A stretch of 64,000 nucleotides of DNA from Sneathiella chinensis (GTDB taxonomy: Bacteria; Pseudomonadota; Alphaproteobacteria; Sneathiellales; Sneathiellaceae). The position numbers were made by a program, and so were the translations under genes. The stretch lies in the NCBI RefSeq assembly GCF_012720115.1, contig NZ_VNWN01000002.1, positions 372,001 to 436,000 of the forward strand, read 5' to 3'. A model generated the notes under the pieces. The model saw nothing but the letters and a program-made list of their open reading frames with translations, was not told the origin of the DNA and did no database searches. This document shows, piece after piece, positions 8,378 through 17,340 of the stretch (the stretch's first letter is position 1; each line of letters starts with the position of its first letter).

Positions 8378-9982
8378 CTAGTCCCCGGCAGTGATGATCT
8401 GTTCCGCCTGCTCGCGCAGTTTGTTCTTCTGGATTTTCAGGCCGTTTGCGCTTTCGGTTGTGGGAAAGGCGTCAAGCTGAATGATCCGCACCGGGATCTT
8501 GTAATGGGCCAGACGGGCCGACGCCTGTTCCAGAATGGCCGCTTCCTCAAGCGGGCCGTTTTCCGAGACAACAAAGGCAAAGGTCCGGGTTTTGCCGTCG
8601 ACGGGAATACCGACCACCTGACATTTTTCCACACCGGGAAATCCTTCGATGACTTCCTCGATTTCTTTCGGGTCTGTCAGGAAGCCGGACAACCGCAGGA
8701 AGTCGCCGTTGCGGGCGAGATAGACAAAGCTGCCATCTTCCCGGAGGTACCCCGCATCCCCGCTGTTGAAATAGCCTTCCTCGTCGATGGCTTTTTCCGT
8801 TGCTTCCGGGTTGCGGTAATAGCCGACAAAGTTGCCAGCCGTCCTGAATTCAAGAATTCCCACCTCGTTCGCGGGACAGAGTTCCCCTGTTTCGGGGTTC
8901 CGAACCCGGATGGAGGCGTCCTTCCCGGCAGCAGGCTGTCCGCCGCCCCGCAACCGTTCCGCAACGGGCAGGTCAAGGGACTGGATCGAATAGAGTGCGT
9001 TCAGTTCGCTGGCCCCATACAGACCGGCAAGGGGAACCCCCGTTGCCGCGATGCGGGCCAGTTTTTCCTCGATCCCTGGGGTGAAGGAGGCAAAACCACA
9101 GATGCGGGCCACATCAAAGGCGCTTTTGTCTGTTTCCCACATCTGCACGAACATGTCGTCGCTTCCGAACATGTGCGTGATGGCATTGTCCTTGGCGGTT
9201 TTGAGTGCAAGGCCCAGATTGAACACCTCGTTCAGGTAAATGGGGGCCCCGCTGGCGATACTCGTCAGCGTGGGGACAATCCCGAAGACCCCGCAGAAGG
9301 GCATAACCGCCATATAGCGGGCGGTGGGTTCGTCAAAGCCGAACGCCGAAACACACTGGTTTGCATGCCAGCCAACGGTTCGTTGCAGATGCAGGACCAG
9401 CTTGGGCAGGTTGGTGGTGCCCGAAGTGGTGAACAGGATCAGCGGGCTATCTGCCGTTCCGGTCCGTGTCACCGTGCGGCCGGGCAGGGCATGCCGGCCG
9501 AAATGCTGAACGGGCAGGCCGCCCACGGGGGCCAGCCTGTCCGCATTCGGGTCCAGCGAGACAAGCGCCTTCAGGTCCGGCAGCTTGCTGAAATCCAGCT
9601 CCCCGATCATCCCGTAGAAATCGGAATGCTGGCTTTTGGCATCAAAGATCAGCATACGGGCGCCGCTGGACGACAGGATATGGGAAAGCTCCGCGGTTCT
9701 GTAGCGGGTGTTGACGGCGGCAACGGTGGCGCCGATCCGCGCGCACCCGAACAGCAGCATCATCCATTCCAGCTTGTTGGGCAGCCAGACCGCCACCCGA
9801 TCGCCCGCCGTGATGCCCTGATCCAGCAGCCATGCGGCGGTTCCCTCCACCAGCGTGTCAAACGCATCCGGCAGGACGGCGTGACCGGTTTCCTCGACAA
9901 AGACGGGGCGGTCATCGCCGGCCTGTTGCCACGCCAGACGGTCGGCAAGGGCACTGTCGAAACTCAGGTCTGAAAAGGCCAT
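8378..9982 (-). CDS. AMP-dependent acyl-CoA synthetase/ligase
   Basis: The 534-residue protein belongs to the ANL adenylate-forming superfamily. The phosphate-binding motif LFTTSGTTNLPK lies near residue 190, the SGDAGYLREDGSF hinge region near 410, and a C-terminal NGLKIQKNKLRE segment provides the catalytic lysine. Residue 1 overlaps the stop of livF by one base, so it is translated as part of the Liv operon. It would form a CoA thioester from the acid imported by that transporter. Chain length or aromatic preference cannot be told by eye. Confidence 0.92.
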   Translation of the reverse strand: MAFSDLSFDSALADRLAWQQAGDDRPVFVEETGHAVLPDAFDTLVEGTAAWLLDQGITAGDRVAVWLPNKLEWMMLLFGCARIGATVAAVNTRYRTAELSHILSSSGARMLIFDAKSQHSDFYGMIGELDFSKLPDLKALVSLDPNADRLAPVGGLPVQHFGRHALPGRTVTRTGTADSPLILFTTSGTTNLPKLVLHLQRTVGWHANQCVSAFGFDEPTARYMAVMPFCGVFGIVPTLTSIASGAPIYLNEVFNLGLALKTAKDNAITHMFGSDDMFVQMWETDKSAFDVARICGFASFTPGIEEKLARIAATGVPLAGLYGASELNALYSIQSLDLPVAERLRGGGQPAAGKDASIRVRNPETGELCPANEVGILEFRTAGNFVGYYRNPEATEKAIDEEGYFNSGDAGYLREDGSFVYLARNGDFLRLSGFLTDPKEIEEVIEGFPGVEKCQVVGIPVDGKTRTFAFVVSENGPLEEAAILEQASARLAHYKIPVRIIQLDAFPTTESANGLKIQKNKLREQAEQIITAGD

Positions 9983-10698
9983 TAATACAGCTCCATCAGT
10001 TTCTGGTTGTCCTGCAAATCCTCTGGCAGGCCCTCCCAGATCATGGAGCCGGATTTCATCACCACCACCCGGTCCGAAATTTTCAGGGCCTCGCGCACGT
10101 TTTGCTCAACCAGCAGAATGGACAATCCTTCGCGCTGCTGCAACTCCCGGATTGGGGCCAGCAGGTCCTGAAACAGTTTGGGGGCCAAGCCGATGGACGG
10201 TTCATCCATCAGCAGGATACGCGGTCGGTTCAGCAGGGCCCGGCCAATGGAGACCATTTGCTGCTGCCCCCCGGACAGGTTCCCCGCCGGGCGCAGCATA
10301 AACTCGCGAATGGCCGGCAGAATATCCAGAACCCAGTCAACCCGGTCCTGTTGTTCCGCTTTGGGCACTCCGGTCGCGCGCATCCCAAGGGTGAAGATAT
10401 CCCGTACCGTCAGGCTGGGAAAAATACCCCGCCCTTCCGGCACCATGGCAACGCCCCGATCGGCGCGGTCCCTCGGGCTTTGGGGGGTGACATCCTCACC
10501 GTCAATGCGGACCTGCCCGGACAGGGGGGGCAGCAGACCGAACAGGCTTTTCAGCAGGGTGGACTTGCCGGCCCCGTTATGGCCGATCAGGCACAGGACC
10601 TCATCATTTCGCAGGGTGACGGAAATATCATTGATGACCGGACGACCGCCATAGCCAACGGTAATGGCATCGGCTTTCAAGACCTCGCTGGTACTCAT
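9982..10698 (-). CDS. Branched-chain amino acid-type ABC transporter ATPase (LivF family)
   Basis: The 238-residue ABC ATPase has Walker A GHNGAGKST, signature LSGGQQQMVSIGRAL and Walker B ILLMDEPSIGL, and the LivF-type MVPEGRGIFPSLTV segment. Its start overlaps the stop of livG by four bases (ATGA). It forms the cytoplasmic energising pair with LivG. Liv-type systems outside enteric bacteria often carry aromatic or other carboxylic acids; the acyl-CoA synthetase directly downstream favours such a substrate here. Confidence 0.93.
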   Translation of the reverse strand: MSTSEVLKADAITVGYGGRPVINDISVTLRNDEVLCLIGHNGAGKSTLLKSLFGLLPPLSGQVRIDGEDVTPQSPRDRADRGVAMVPEGRGIFPSLTVRDIFTLGMRATGVPKAEQQDRVDWVLDILPAIREFMLRPAGNLSGGQQQMVSIGRALLNRPRILLMDEPSIGLAPKLFQDLLAPIRELQQREGLSILLVEQNVREALKISDRVVVMKSGSMIWEGLPEDLQDNQKLMELY

Positions 10699-11459
10699 GC
10701 GCGTTCTCCAAAATAGATGGCTGTCAGTTCAGGATCGTTGAGAACGGTTTCCGGGTCTCCGTCCGCCAGCAACCGTCCCCGGTCCAGAAAGGCGATCCGG
10801 TCGGAAATGCTGATCACGATATCAAGGTTGTGCTCGATGATGCACACCGTGACCCCCTTTTTTACCTCGACCCGCAGGATATCCAGAAACCGGTCATAGG
10901 ACTGGGGGTCCAGCCCCGACGCCGGTTCATCCAGCAACCAAAGCCGGGCATCGGTGGCAAGGATACGGGCCATGGACAGGAATTTCCGTTCCGCATAGGC
11001 CAGATCATTGGCAAGGGTATGCCGCTTGTCGGCCAGTCCGGTCCGCTCCAGGGCATACTCAACCCGTTCCTGCTGCTCTGCCCGTTGGGCGCGGGTGCGG
11101 AAGGTGGGGAAGGACATGGGCTCGATCGAGGTCAGGATATTTTCCTCGACGGTCATGTCGTTGAACAGGCGCAGGTCCTGAAAGGTCCGAAGAATGCCTT
11201 TTCGGGCGGCCTGATAGGGTTTGATCCGGTCGATCTTCTGTCCCAGCCAGCGGATTGACCCGGTATCCTTGGTCAGTTCCCCGGTGATCAGGTTGAAAAA
11301 GGTGGTTTTTCCCGCCCCGTTCGGACCGACCAGCGTGGTGACGATGCCGGCCCGCAGGTCCATGGAAACCTCATCAACGGCCTTGACCCCGCCAAAGGAT
11401 TTGTTCAATCCCCGGATTTCCAGCAGAACATCGGAGGAAGATGTGTGTGTATCGGTCAT
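10695..11459 (-). CDS. Branched-chain amino acid-type ABC transporter ATPase (LivG family)
   Basis: This 254-residue ATPase has Walker A GPNGAGKTT, a LivG-type TFQDLRLFNDMTVEENI segment and Walker B LWLLDEPASGLD. The signature motif is unusual: where LivG proteins normally read LAYGQQ or LAYGDQ, this one reads LAYAERK, losing the glycine and the glutamine. It overlaps both neighbours by four bases in ATGA arrangement. Whether the altered signature weakens ATP hydrolysis at one site is unknown. Confidence 0.92.
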   Translation of the reverse strand: MTDTHTSSSDVLLEIRGLNKSFGGVKAVDEVSMDLRAGIVTTLVGPNGAGKTTFFNLITGELTKDTGSIRWLGQKIDRIKPYQAARKGILRTFQDLRLFNDMTVEENILTSIEPMSFPTFRTRAQRAEQQERVEYALERTGLADKRHTLANDLAYAERKFLSMARILATDARLWLLDEPASGLDPQSYDRFLDILRVEVKKGVTVCIIEHNLDIVISISDRIAFLDRGRLLADGDPETVLNDPELTAIYFGERA

Positions 11460-12349
11460 TTGCTTCCCCCGGCTGATGTGACTTTTTTCCGGCCGATAAT
11501 GCCGCCCGGTCGGTAAATCATGAGCAGCGCCATGCCCAGACCATAGATAATCTGCTGGATCGAGCCGATTTCCGTTTGCGGCAGGAAGTCCAGATAGCTG
11601 ATGACGCTGGGCAACAGCAGCAGAAGCGCGGCCCCGACGATGGGTCCGGCCTGTGTGCCGGTACCGCCAATAATGACCATGGCCATGATCAGCACCGATG
11701 TGTCGAGCATGAAGCTTTCCACGTTGATGAAGGCCAGATAGCTGGCATAGAGGGCGCCCGCCACAGCCGTCAGCGCGGCAGAGATGACCACCGAAATGGT
11801 CTTGATCAGGGGCACGTTCTTGCCAAAGGCTGCCGCCGCGCTTTCACTGTCCCGGATGGCCTGAAGGCTGCGGCCGAAACTGGAATGGACAAGGCGGTTG
11901 ATGACCACCAGAACGACAATCAGGGTGACGACAGTCAGGAAAATAAACTCGCCGGGTTTGTAGATTTCCAGCCCGGCGATATTGACGGGCGGAATGCCGA
12001 TCAGGCCGCCGATCCCCCCGGTTACGCCTTTCCATTCGGAAAAAATGGTAACCGCAAGGACTTGCAGGCCAAGGGAGGCCGCGACGAAATATTCACCGCG
12101 CACCCGCAGCGCCGGAAGCGCCAGCACAAGCGAAAGGGCGGCCCCGATGGCCATGGCCACCGGCAGGGTTATAAAGATCGATGCCGAAAAATTCAGGGCC
12201 GTATAGGAACTGGCATAGGCGCCGATGCCGAAAAACACGGCATGGGCCAGCGAATAGATGCCGGCATAGCCCATGATGAAATTCAGGGTGACGGCAAGAA
12301 TGGAATAGATCGAGATCAGGATGGCGAGGTTCAGCAGATAGGCTTCCAC
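11456..12349 (-). CDS. Branched-chain amino acid-type ABC transporter permease (LivM family)
   Basis: The 297-residue membrane protein shows the LivM pattern, with many hydrophobic segments, SLAHAVFFGIGAYA near the N-terminus, LRVRGEYFVAASLG, and the conserved RDSESAAAAFG cytoplasmic loop that contacts the ATPase. I chose GTG 12349, preceded by AAAGGAAG, over the longer frame from 12451, which runs into livH. It is co-translated with livG (four-base overlap). Confidence 0.92.
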   Translation of the reverse strand: MEAYLLNLAILISIYSILAVTLNFIMGYAGIYSLAHAVFFGIGAYASSYTALNFSASIFITLPVAMAIGAALSLVLALPALRVRGEYFVAASLGLQVLAVTIFSEWKGVTGGIGGLIGIPPVNIAGLEIYKPGEFIFLTVVTLIVVLVVINRLVHSSFGRSLQAIRDSESAAAAFGKNVPLIKTISVVISAALTAVAGALYASYLAFINVESFMLDTSVLIMAMVIIGGTGTQAGPIVGAALLLLLPSVISYLDFLPQTEIGSIQQIIYGLGMALLMIYRPGGIIGRKKVTSAGGSK

Positions 12350-12363
12350 GGTTCTTCCTTTCT

Positions 12364-13233
12364 CTAGTGTGTTGCGGAACGGCCAAGCAGGCCGGACGGG
12401 CGAAGAAGGATGAACAGGAACAGGATGGCGAAGGTCACCGCCTCGGTCCACTGCGATTCCACATAGAGGAGGGCGAGGCTCTCGGCGAGGCCAAGGACCA
12501 GTCCCGCGATCAGGGTTCCAGGAACGCTGCCGATCCCGCCGACGATGGTCGCGGCAAGGGAAATCAGCATCACATGGTGACCCATGGCCGGGTTAAGCCC
12601 CTGCGTTGCCCCCGAAATGATCGCGGCGGGCACCACCAGAAGCGATCCGATGGCAAAGGCACAGGCCGAGATGAATTTGGGGTTGAGACCAAAGACACGG
12701 ACCAGTTCCGGGTTGTCGGACAGGGCCCGAAGCGCCATGCCGGTGGTGCTGAAGCGCAGGAAATACCAAAGCGCGGCAAAAAAGACGGTGGCACACAGCA
12801 CCGCAATCCAGGCAAGAGGGGCCACATACAGCCCCTCTGCCAGTTCCACGGACTTTGACAGGGATGTTTGCACCGCGACATAACCGCGACCGAAAACCAT
12901 GCCGATCACGTTCTGCACCACAATGCCAATGCCGAACGAGGCGACAAAGACGGTGAAGAACGATCCTTCATCCCGTTGGATGGGCACATAGATAAACCGG
13001 TACATCAACAGCCCGAAGACAATGGCGCCGCTGGCGGCGGCCAGAATGGCCGGGATGACACCGTATCCGCTGACATCAACGAAATAGAAAAGATAGGCGG
13101 CGATAATAAAGGTGGCCCCATGCGAGAAATGGAAGATGCGGGTTGACCCGAAAATCAGGGAGAACCCCACTGCCGTGAGCGCATAGATAGCCCCTGTTTG
13201 AAGGCCGGTTATGGCCAACTGCAGAGCAAGCAT
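12364..13233 (-). CDS. Branched-chain amino acid-type ABC transporter permease (LivH family)
   Basis: The 289-residue permease starts with ITGLQTGAIYALTAVGFSLIFG, the usual LivH N-terminus, has multiple membrane segments, and carries the RALSDNPELVRVFGL coupling loop near residue 185. It lies 18 bases after the binding-protein gene and 14 bases before livM, forming the membrane channel with LivM. Confidence 0.93.
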   Translation of the reverse strand: MLALQLAITGLQTGAIYALTAVGFSLIFGSTRIFHFSHGATFIIAAYLFYFVDVSGYGVIPAILAAASGAIVFGLLMYRFIYVPIQRDEGSFFTVFVASFGIGIVVQNVIGMVFGRGYVAVQTSLSKSVELAEGLYVAPLAWIAVLCATVFFAALWYFLRFSTTGMALRALSDNPELVRVFGLNPKFISACAFAIGSLLVVPAAIISGATQGLNPAMGHHVMLISLAATIVGGIGSVPGTLIAGLVLGLAESLALLYVESQWTEAVTFAILFLFILLRPSGLLGRSATH

Positions 13234-13251
13234 CGATAATGTCCGTGTGTT

Positions 13252-14391
13252 TTAGTTGAAGGTAACCGTCTTCAGCGTTTCGGTTTTACCCGCTTTCAGC
13301 GTGTTGATCTTGATGGGGAACAGCAAGGTGCCGTTTTCCTGGAAGGAAACGGTGCCGCCTACAAGGTCAAATGACGGGGTTTCCAGACGCTTCTTCAGAA
13401 GGTTTTCGCCGGTCACGTCTTTTCCTTCCGCTTCCAGTGCCTGTGCCAGCAGGGCAAACAGACGGGTCGCGTTATAGTAGTTGACGTTATAGGCGTTTGG
13501 TTCCCGATTGTGCTTGGCGGTGAAGTCCTTGACGAAACGCTGGGTTACCGGGTCTTCAGACGTGAAATCGACGCTCTGTCCGGTAAAGATCATGCCTTCG
13601 GATTCCGGCAGGGCGATGGCATCCGGAACGGCATAGCCGGAATAGGTCACCAACAGGGAATCCACACCATTGTCCCGCAACTGCTTGACGATCTGGATTT
13701 GCTGCGCGCCATAACTGGCGACATAGACGGCATCGGCCTTCGCGGCACGAACCTTGGCGGCAACGCCGGAGAATTGCTGCGCGGTTGTCGGCACGGACAG
13801 GGTGTCGATCAGCTCACCGCCGGCTTTTTCCAGCTCGGATTCCAGTTCTTCCAAAATGGAGTTTCCGAACGGATCATCGATGTAAACCAGAACGATGCGC
13901 TTGATATCCCGTTCCTTGACCAGATAGGGAACCGCCGCCCGGACTTCCAGATTGACCAGCGGGATCACGTTCCAGAAATATTCGCCAAGCTGGGCCAGAT
14001 CGGGGCCCACACCGCCGCCGTTCACGGCCACAACCGAATTCCGCTGGCCGATGGTTGAAATCGCCTTGGAAACACCCGTGAAGGCGGACAGTGTGTAGGG
14101 AACGTTTGTCACATTGACCAGCTTTGTCATACCGATGACGGCTGGCTGCGGCAGGCCCTGACTGTCTTCATAGGCAATGGACAGTTTTCCGTTCAGGAGA
14201 TTGTCTGCGTTTACATGCTCAACCGCCAGATCGGAACCGGCCATGAACACATCGCCATAGACGGCGTTTGGTCCGCTCAGCGGAAACAGGGCCCCGATTG
14301 TCTGGTCCGCGGCAAGGGCGCTCCCCATTGCGGAAAATCCAAGGCATGCTGTAAGAGAAACCTTACCCACGAAAGCAAAGATGCTTTTCAT
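13252..14391 (-). CDS. Branched-chain amino acid-type ABC transporter substrate-binding protein (LivK family)
   Basis: The 379-residue periplasmic protein has a signal peptide (about 1-28, cleaved after GSALAAD) and the type I periplasmic fold with IGALFPLSGPNAVYGDVF at the N-terminus and a central NVIPLVNLEVRAAVPYL segment. It is the first gene of the seven-gene Liv/acyl-CoA synthetase/MaoC operon. Unlike most other transport binding-protein genes in this window it is not followed by a stem-loop; livH starts after only 18 bases. The ligand is inferred to be an organic acid activated by the downstream ligase. Confidence 0.92.
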   Translation of the reverse strand: MKSIFAFVGKVSLTACLGFSAMGSALAADQTIGALFPLSGPNAVYGDVFMAGSDLAVEHVNADNLLNGKLSIAYEDSQGLPQPAVIGMTKLVNVTNVPYTLSAFTGVSKAISTIGQRNSVVAVNGGGVGPDLAQLGEYFWNVIPLVNLEVRAAVPYLVKERDIKRIVLVYIDDPFGNSILEELESELEKAGGELIDTLSVPTTAQQFSGVAAKVRAAKADAVYVASYGAQQIQIVKQLRDNGVDSLLVTYSGYAVPDAIALPESEGMIFTGQSVDFTSEDPVTQRFVKDFTAKHNREPNAYNVNYYNATRLFALLAQALEAEGKDVTGENLLKKRLETPSFDLVGGTVSFQENGTLLFPIKINTLKAGKTETLKTVTFN

Positions 14392-14477
14392 TGTTTTTCC
14401 ATCCCATTTATTTGTTTTTGATTATACTTCTTGGGTATTTTGCAGGCGTTTTGTTTATGTTTTTTGCCTGATCGTGA

Positions 14478-14506
14478 TGATTGCGTGAAAGCAGATTCAC
14501 TGTCAA
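14478..14506 (-). promoter_or_regulatory. Candidate promoter upstream of the Liv operon
   Basis: On the minus strand a consensus -35 element TTGACA (14501-14506) is followed after 17 bases by only a weak -10 match, CAATCA (14478-14483). The spacer contains the dyad GTGAA-N6-TTCAC, which could bind a regulator. It lies about 90 bases upstream of the binding-protein start. Confidence 0.3.
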
Positions 14507-14592
14507 CTTCTTTTCAGAAGCGAACATCCATGCAGCGGGAGCGGGTATTCCCTCTGCTGCCTGTGAAAAGGCCTCCCGACCGGGCCGGGCTA

Positions 14593-15561
14593 TTAGCCGT
14601 AAATTCGGTCCTCGATGGGGGTGCTGTCGATGAGGGCGTGGATAATCCGGCAGAAGGCTTGTTCTGCCCTGTTTAGCTGGGCTTTCGGGTTCTCCACCAC
14701 ATACACATCAATGGCTGGCGGCGATACATAGGGGGGCAGGCGCCAGAGGATGCCGTTGTCAACGTCCCGCTTGGCCACATGAATAGGCAGGGGACCGATG
14801 CCGAGCCCGGCAATGATCATGCGGCGGACCTCTTCCAGATTGGCGGATGTCCCCACAATACGGTCGGCCAGATCCGCCTGCGCCCGCATCAGGGCGACCT
14901 GCCGTAGGGCATCGCCCATCTGGTCGGTGACAAAGCTGACACTGGAATGGCCGGCAAGATCGCTGGATGTCAGGTTTTCCTTGCCAAACAGGGGGTGTTC
15001 CGGGCCGCAGAATAATCCGAAATGTTCGCGAAACAGGCGCTTGTAATTCAGCTTGGGGCTGCGGTCCTTGACCAGACAGATGGCAACGCTTGCCTTGCGG
15101 GCCATGAGATTTTCAATGGCATGGCGACTGGCGGAAATTTCGATCGACAAGGTGGCATTGGGATGCTGCTGGTGAAACTGGGACAGGGCGTTGTCAAAGA
15201 ACGGGCATTCCACATGGCTGGCCATGGCAATGCGGACATGGCCCCGGATTTCATCCTCCGTATCCCGCAGCAAGGTTTCAAGGCGCAGGATTGTGCCGTG
15301 GATTTCCACAATTTCCCGTTCCAGCAATTCGCCCGCCCGGGTCAGGCGGAAATTGCCGGGGCTCCGTTCGATCAGCTTTTTCCCCAGCCTTTCTTCCAGC
15401 CGTTTCAGCGAAGCAGAGACTGATGGCTGGCGCAACCGCAGGGTGTTGGCCGCGTCGGTGATGCTTTTGGACTTGGCGATCACCTGAAAGGTTTTCAGCA
15501 AGTTCCAGTCCAGATCCCGGGCCAGACGTTCCGGTGTGAATTTGATTGAGTCACCAGTCAT
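14593..15561 (-). CDS. LysR family transcriptional regulator
   Basis: The 322-residue protein has a LysR winged helix at about 18-77 (DWNLLKTFQVIAKSKSITDAANTLRLRQPSVSASLKRLEERLG) and a type II periplasmic-like effector domain after residue 100. It is divergent from the polyamine-type transport and catabolic operon, with 88 bases between the starts, so it almost certainly controls that operon. No Shine-Dalgarno sequence precedes ATG 15561, and the dyad TAGTTT-C-AAACTA directly abuts the start codon, so the message may be leaderless or autoregulated. Confidence 0.92.
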   Translation of the reverse strand: MTGDSIKFTPERLARDLDWNLLKTFQVIAKSKSITDAANTLRLRQPSVSASLKRLEERLGKKLIERSPGNFRLTRAGELLEREIVEIHGTILRLETLLRDTEDEIRGHVRIAMASHVECPFFDNALSQFHQQHPNATLSIEISASRHAIENLMARKASVAICLVKDRSPKLNYKRLFREHFGLFCGPEHPLFGKENLTSSDLAGHSSVSFVTDQMGDALRQVALMRAQADLADRIVGTSANLEEVRRMIIAGLGIGPLPIHVAKRDVDNGILWRLPPYVSPPAIDVYVVENPKAQLNRAEQAFCRIIHALIDSTPIEDRIYG

Positions 15562-15609
15562 AGTTTCAAACTATACACACTATTTCAATTATCTATTTGA
15601 TCTATACAC
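15561..15609. promoter_or_regulatory. Candidate LysR binding region between the regulator and the polyamine-type operon
   Basis: TAGTTTCAAACTA (15561-15573) is a perfect dyad of the T-N11-A form typical of LysR sites. The octamer CTATACAC occurs twice, at 15571-15578 and 15602-15609, starting 31 bases apart. The second copy contains TATACA, which could act as the -10 element of the rightward operon. Confidence 0.45.
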
Positions 15610-15649
15610 GGGTATTTGGCAGCCTTCAACTCAATTGTGGGGGAGGGGT

Positions 15650-16516
15650 ATGTCAATTGAAAAGCGTGAGGCCAGACAGCCATGGGTGCTATTGTCCCCG
15701 GCGCTGGTCTCGATCCTGTTACTGTTGATCGTGCCACTGATGTTCATTGTGGTGTATTCCTTCTGGTTACGGACAGCGACCGGGGCCGATCAGGTCGGCT
15801 TTTATCTGGATAACTGGATCGAGGTGCTGACCGATGAGTTCTATCGGGATATTCTTCTGCAAACCCTGCGCATTGCTTCGGTGACCACAATCGTGTGCGC
15901 CGTCATGGGGTATCCAGCGGCCTATTTCATTGCCCGCTCACGCGGGAACAAGGCCATCTTGCTGTTGCTCCTGATGCTGCCTTTCTGGATCAGCTACATC
16001 ATTCGGACCATGTCCTGGATCAATATTCTGGGGGTGTCCGGCGCCTTTAACAGCGTTCTCATGATGCTGGGGATAATCGATGAGCCGTTGCAGCTGCTGT
16101 ATAACGAGGTGACGGTGATCCTCGGGCTTGTCCATTTCCTGCTGCCCTTCATGATCCTCAATATCTATGTGAGTCTGGAGGATATCGACCGCAATCTGGA
16201 AGATGCCGCCTGCTCGCTGGGAGCCCATAGAGGGCGCACTTTTCTGGAGATTACGCTGCCCCTGTCCCTGCCCGGTTTGGCGGCGGGGGGCTTGCTGTGC
16301 TTCGTGCTGGGCGCGGGCACCTATATCACGCCGGTCATTCTGGGAGGACCGCGGGATGCCATGTTCGCCAACCTCGTGTTCGAGGCCATTATCACACAGC
16401 TCGACTGGCCGTTGGGGTCGGTCCTGTCGCTGGTTCTGATTGCCGTACTGGGATCGATCGTCCTTGTTTACAACCGCTTTCTGGGAATGCGGCAATTGAT
16501 GAAGGGGTTGGCATGA
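15650..16516 (+). CDS. Spermidine/putrescine-type ABC transporter permease (PotB family)
   Basis: The 288-residue membrane protein has six hydrophobic segments and the EAA-type cytoplasmic loop EDAACSLGAHRGRTFLEITLPLS at about residue 180-205 that contacts the ATPase. ATG 15650 follows GGGGGAGGGG; the longer frame begins inside the LysR gene and is not credible. It is the first gene of a rightward operon with a second permease, binding protein and ATPase. The family carries polyamines and similar cationic compounds. Confidence 0.93.
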   Translation: MSIEKREARQPWVLLSPALVSILLLLIVPLMFIVVYSFWLRTATGADQVGFYLDNWIEVLTDEFYRDILLQTLRIASVTTIVCAVMGYPAAYFIARSRGNKAILLLLLMLPFWISYIIRTMSWINILGVSGAFNSVLMMLGIIDEPLQLLYNEVTVILGLVHFLLPFMILNIYVSLEDIDRNLEDAACSLGAHRGRTFLEITLPLSLPGLAAGGLLCFVLGAGTYITPVILGGPRDAMFANLVFEAIITQLDWPLGSVLSLVLIAVLGSIVLVYNRFLGMRQLMKGLA

Positions 16517-17301
16517 TGGGATGGGGGGTTATTCGTCTCTGGACTATTCTTGTCTATATTTTCATGTTCCTGCCGGTGGCCGTTGTGGTGCTGCTCAGCT
16601 TCAATGCCAATCAGTTTGGCAGCTTTCCGGTGACCGGATTGTCGTTTCGCTGGTTTGTGGAACTGGCTGAGAATGAGGCCATCATCCGGGCCTTCAAGAC
16701 ATCCCTGCTGCTGGGGGTTCTGACGGCGTTCATTTCGACGACGCTGGGGGTGCTCGCAAGTCTTGCCCTTGTGCGCTACAAGGTGCCGGGCGGCAATTTT
16801 ATCAGCACCCTGCTGATCGCCCCCATTCTTGTCCCCGAGGTGGTTCTGGCCGTGGCGTTGCTGCTGTTCCTGAACTTCCTGTCCGTTCATAAAAGCTTTT
16901 TCATGTTGCTGATGGGGCATGTGATCTTCACCTTGCCGTTCGTGGTTCTGGTGGTACAGGCGCGCCTGATCGGGATCCGCCGGGATGTGGAGGAGGCCGC
17001 CATGAGCCTTGGGGCCACACCGGTTCAGACCTTTTTCCAGATCACCCTGCCGCTGCTGGCCCCGGCCGTGTTCGCCGGCATGCTGTTTTCCTTCACCATC
17101 AGCTTTGACGATATCACGGGGACCCTGTTCTGGAAGCCGGGTGGCGTGGAAACGGTTCCCACGCAGATTTTCGCCATGTTGCGCAATTCCATTTCACCGG
17201 AAATCAACGCACTTGGCTCCGTCATGATTTTCTTCACCGTCGGCGTTCCCTTGCTTGGAGCTGCCATCGCCCGGCGGCTTGGGAACCATCAAGGTCGCTA
17301 G
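16513..17301 (+). CDS. Spermidine/putrescine-type ABC transporter permease (PotC family)
   Basis: This 262-residue permease has six hydrophobic segments and the EAA loop EEAAMSLGATPVQTFFQITLPLL near residue 160-185. The start ATG 16513 overlaps the preceding stop as ATGA; the adjacent ATG 16516 is equally possible. It pairs with the upstream permease to form the membrane channel of the uptake system. Confidence 0.93.
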   Translation: MMGWGVIRLWTILVYIFMFLPVAVVVLLSFNANQFGSFPVTGLSFRWFVELAENEAIIRAFKTSLLLGVLTAFISTTLGVLASLALVRYKVPGGNFISTLLIAPILVPEVVLAVALLLFLNFLSVHKSFFMLLMGHVIFTLPFVVLVVQARLIGIRRDVEEAAMSLGATPVQTFFQITLPLLAPAVFAGMLFSFTISFDDITGTLFWKPGGVETVPTQIFAMLRNSISPEINALGSVMIFFTVGVPLLGAAIARRLGNHQGR

Positions 17302-17340
17302 ACGGCACAGATGGCGCACACTAACAGAGAGGAGAGACCA

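Noticed and set aside
7961-9973. A 670-codon rightward open frame opposite the acyl-CoA synthetase and MaoC genes
   Set aside because: It lies wholly antisense to two well-recognised genes, has no recognisable domain, and long antisense frames are expected in GC-rich coding DNA.
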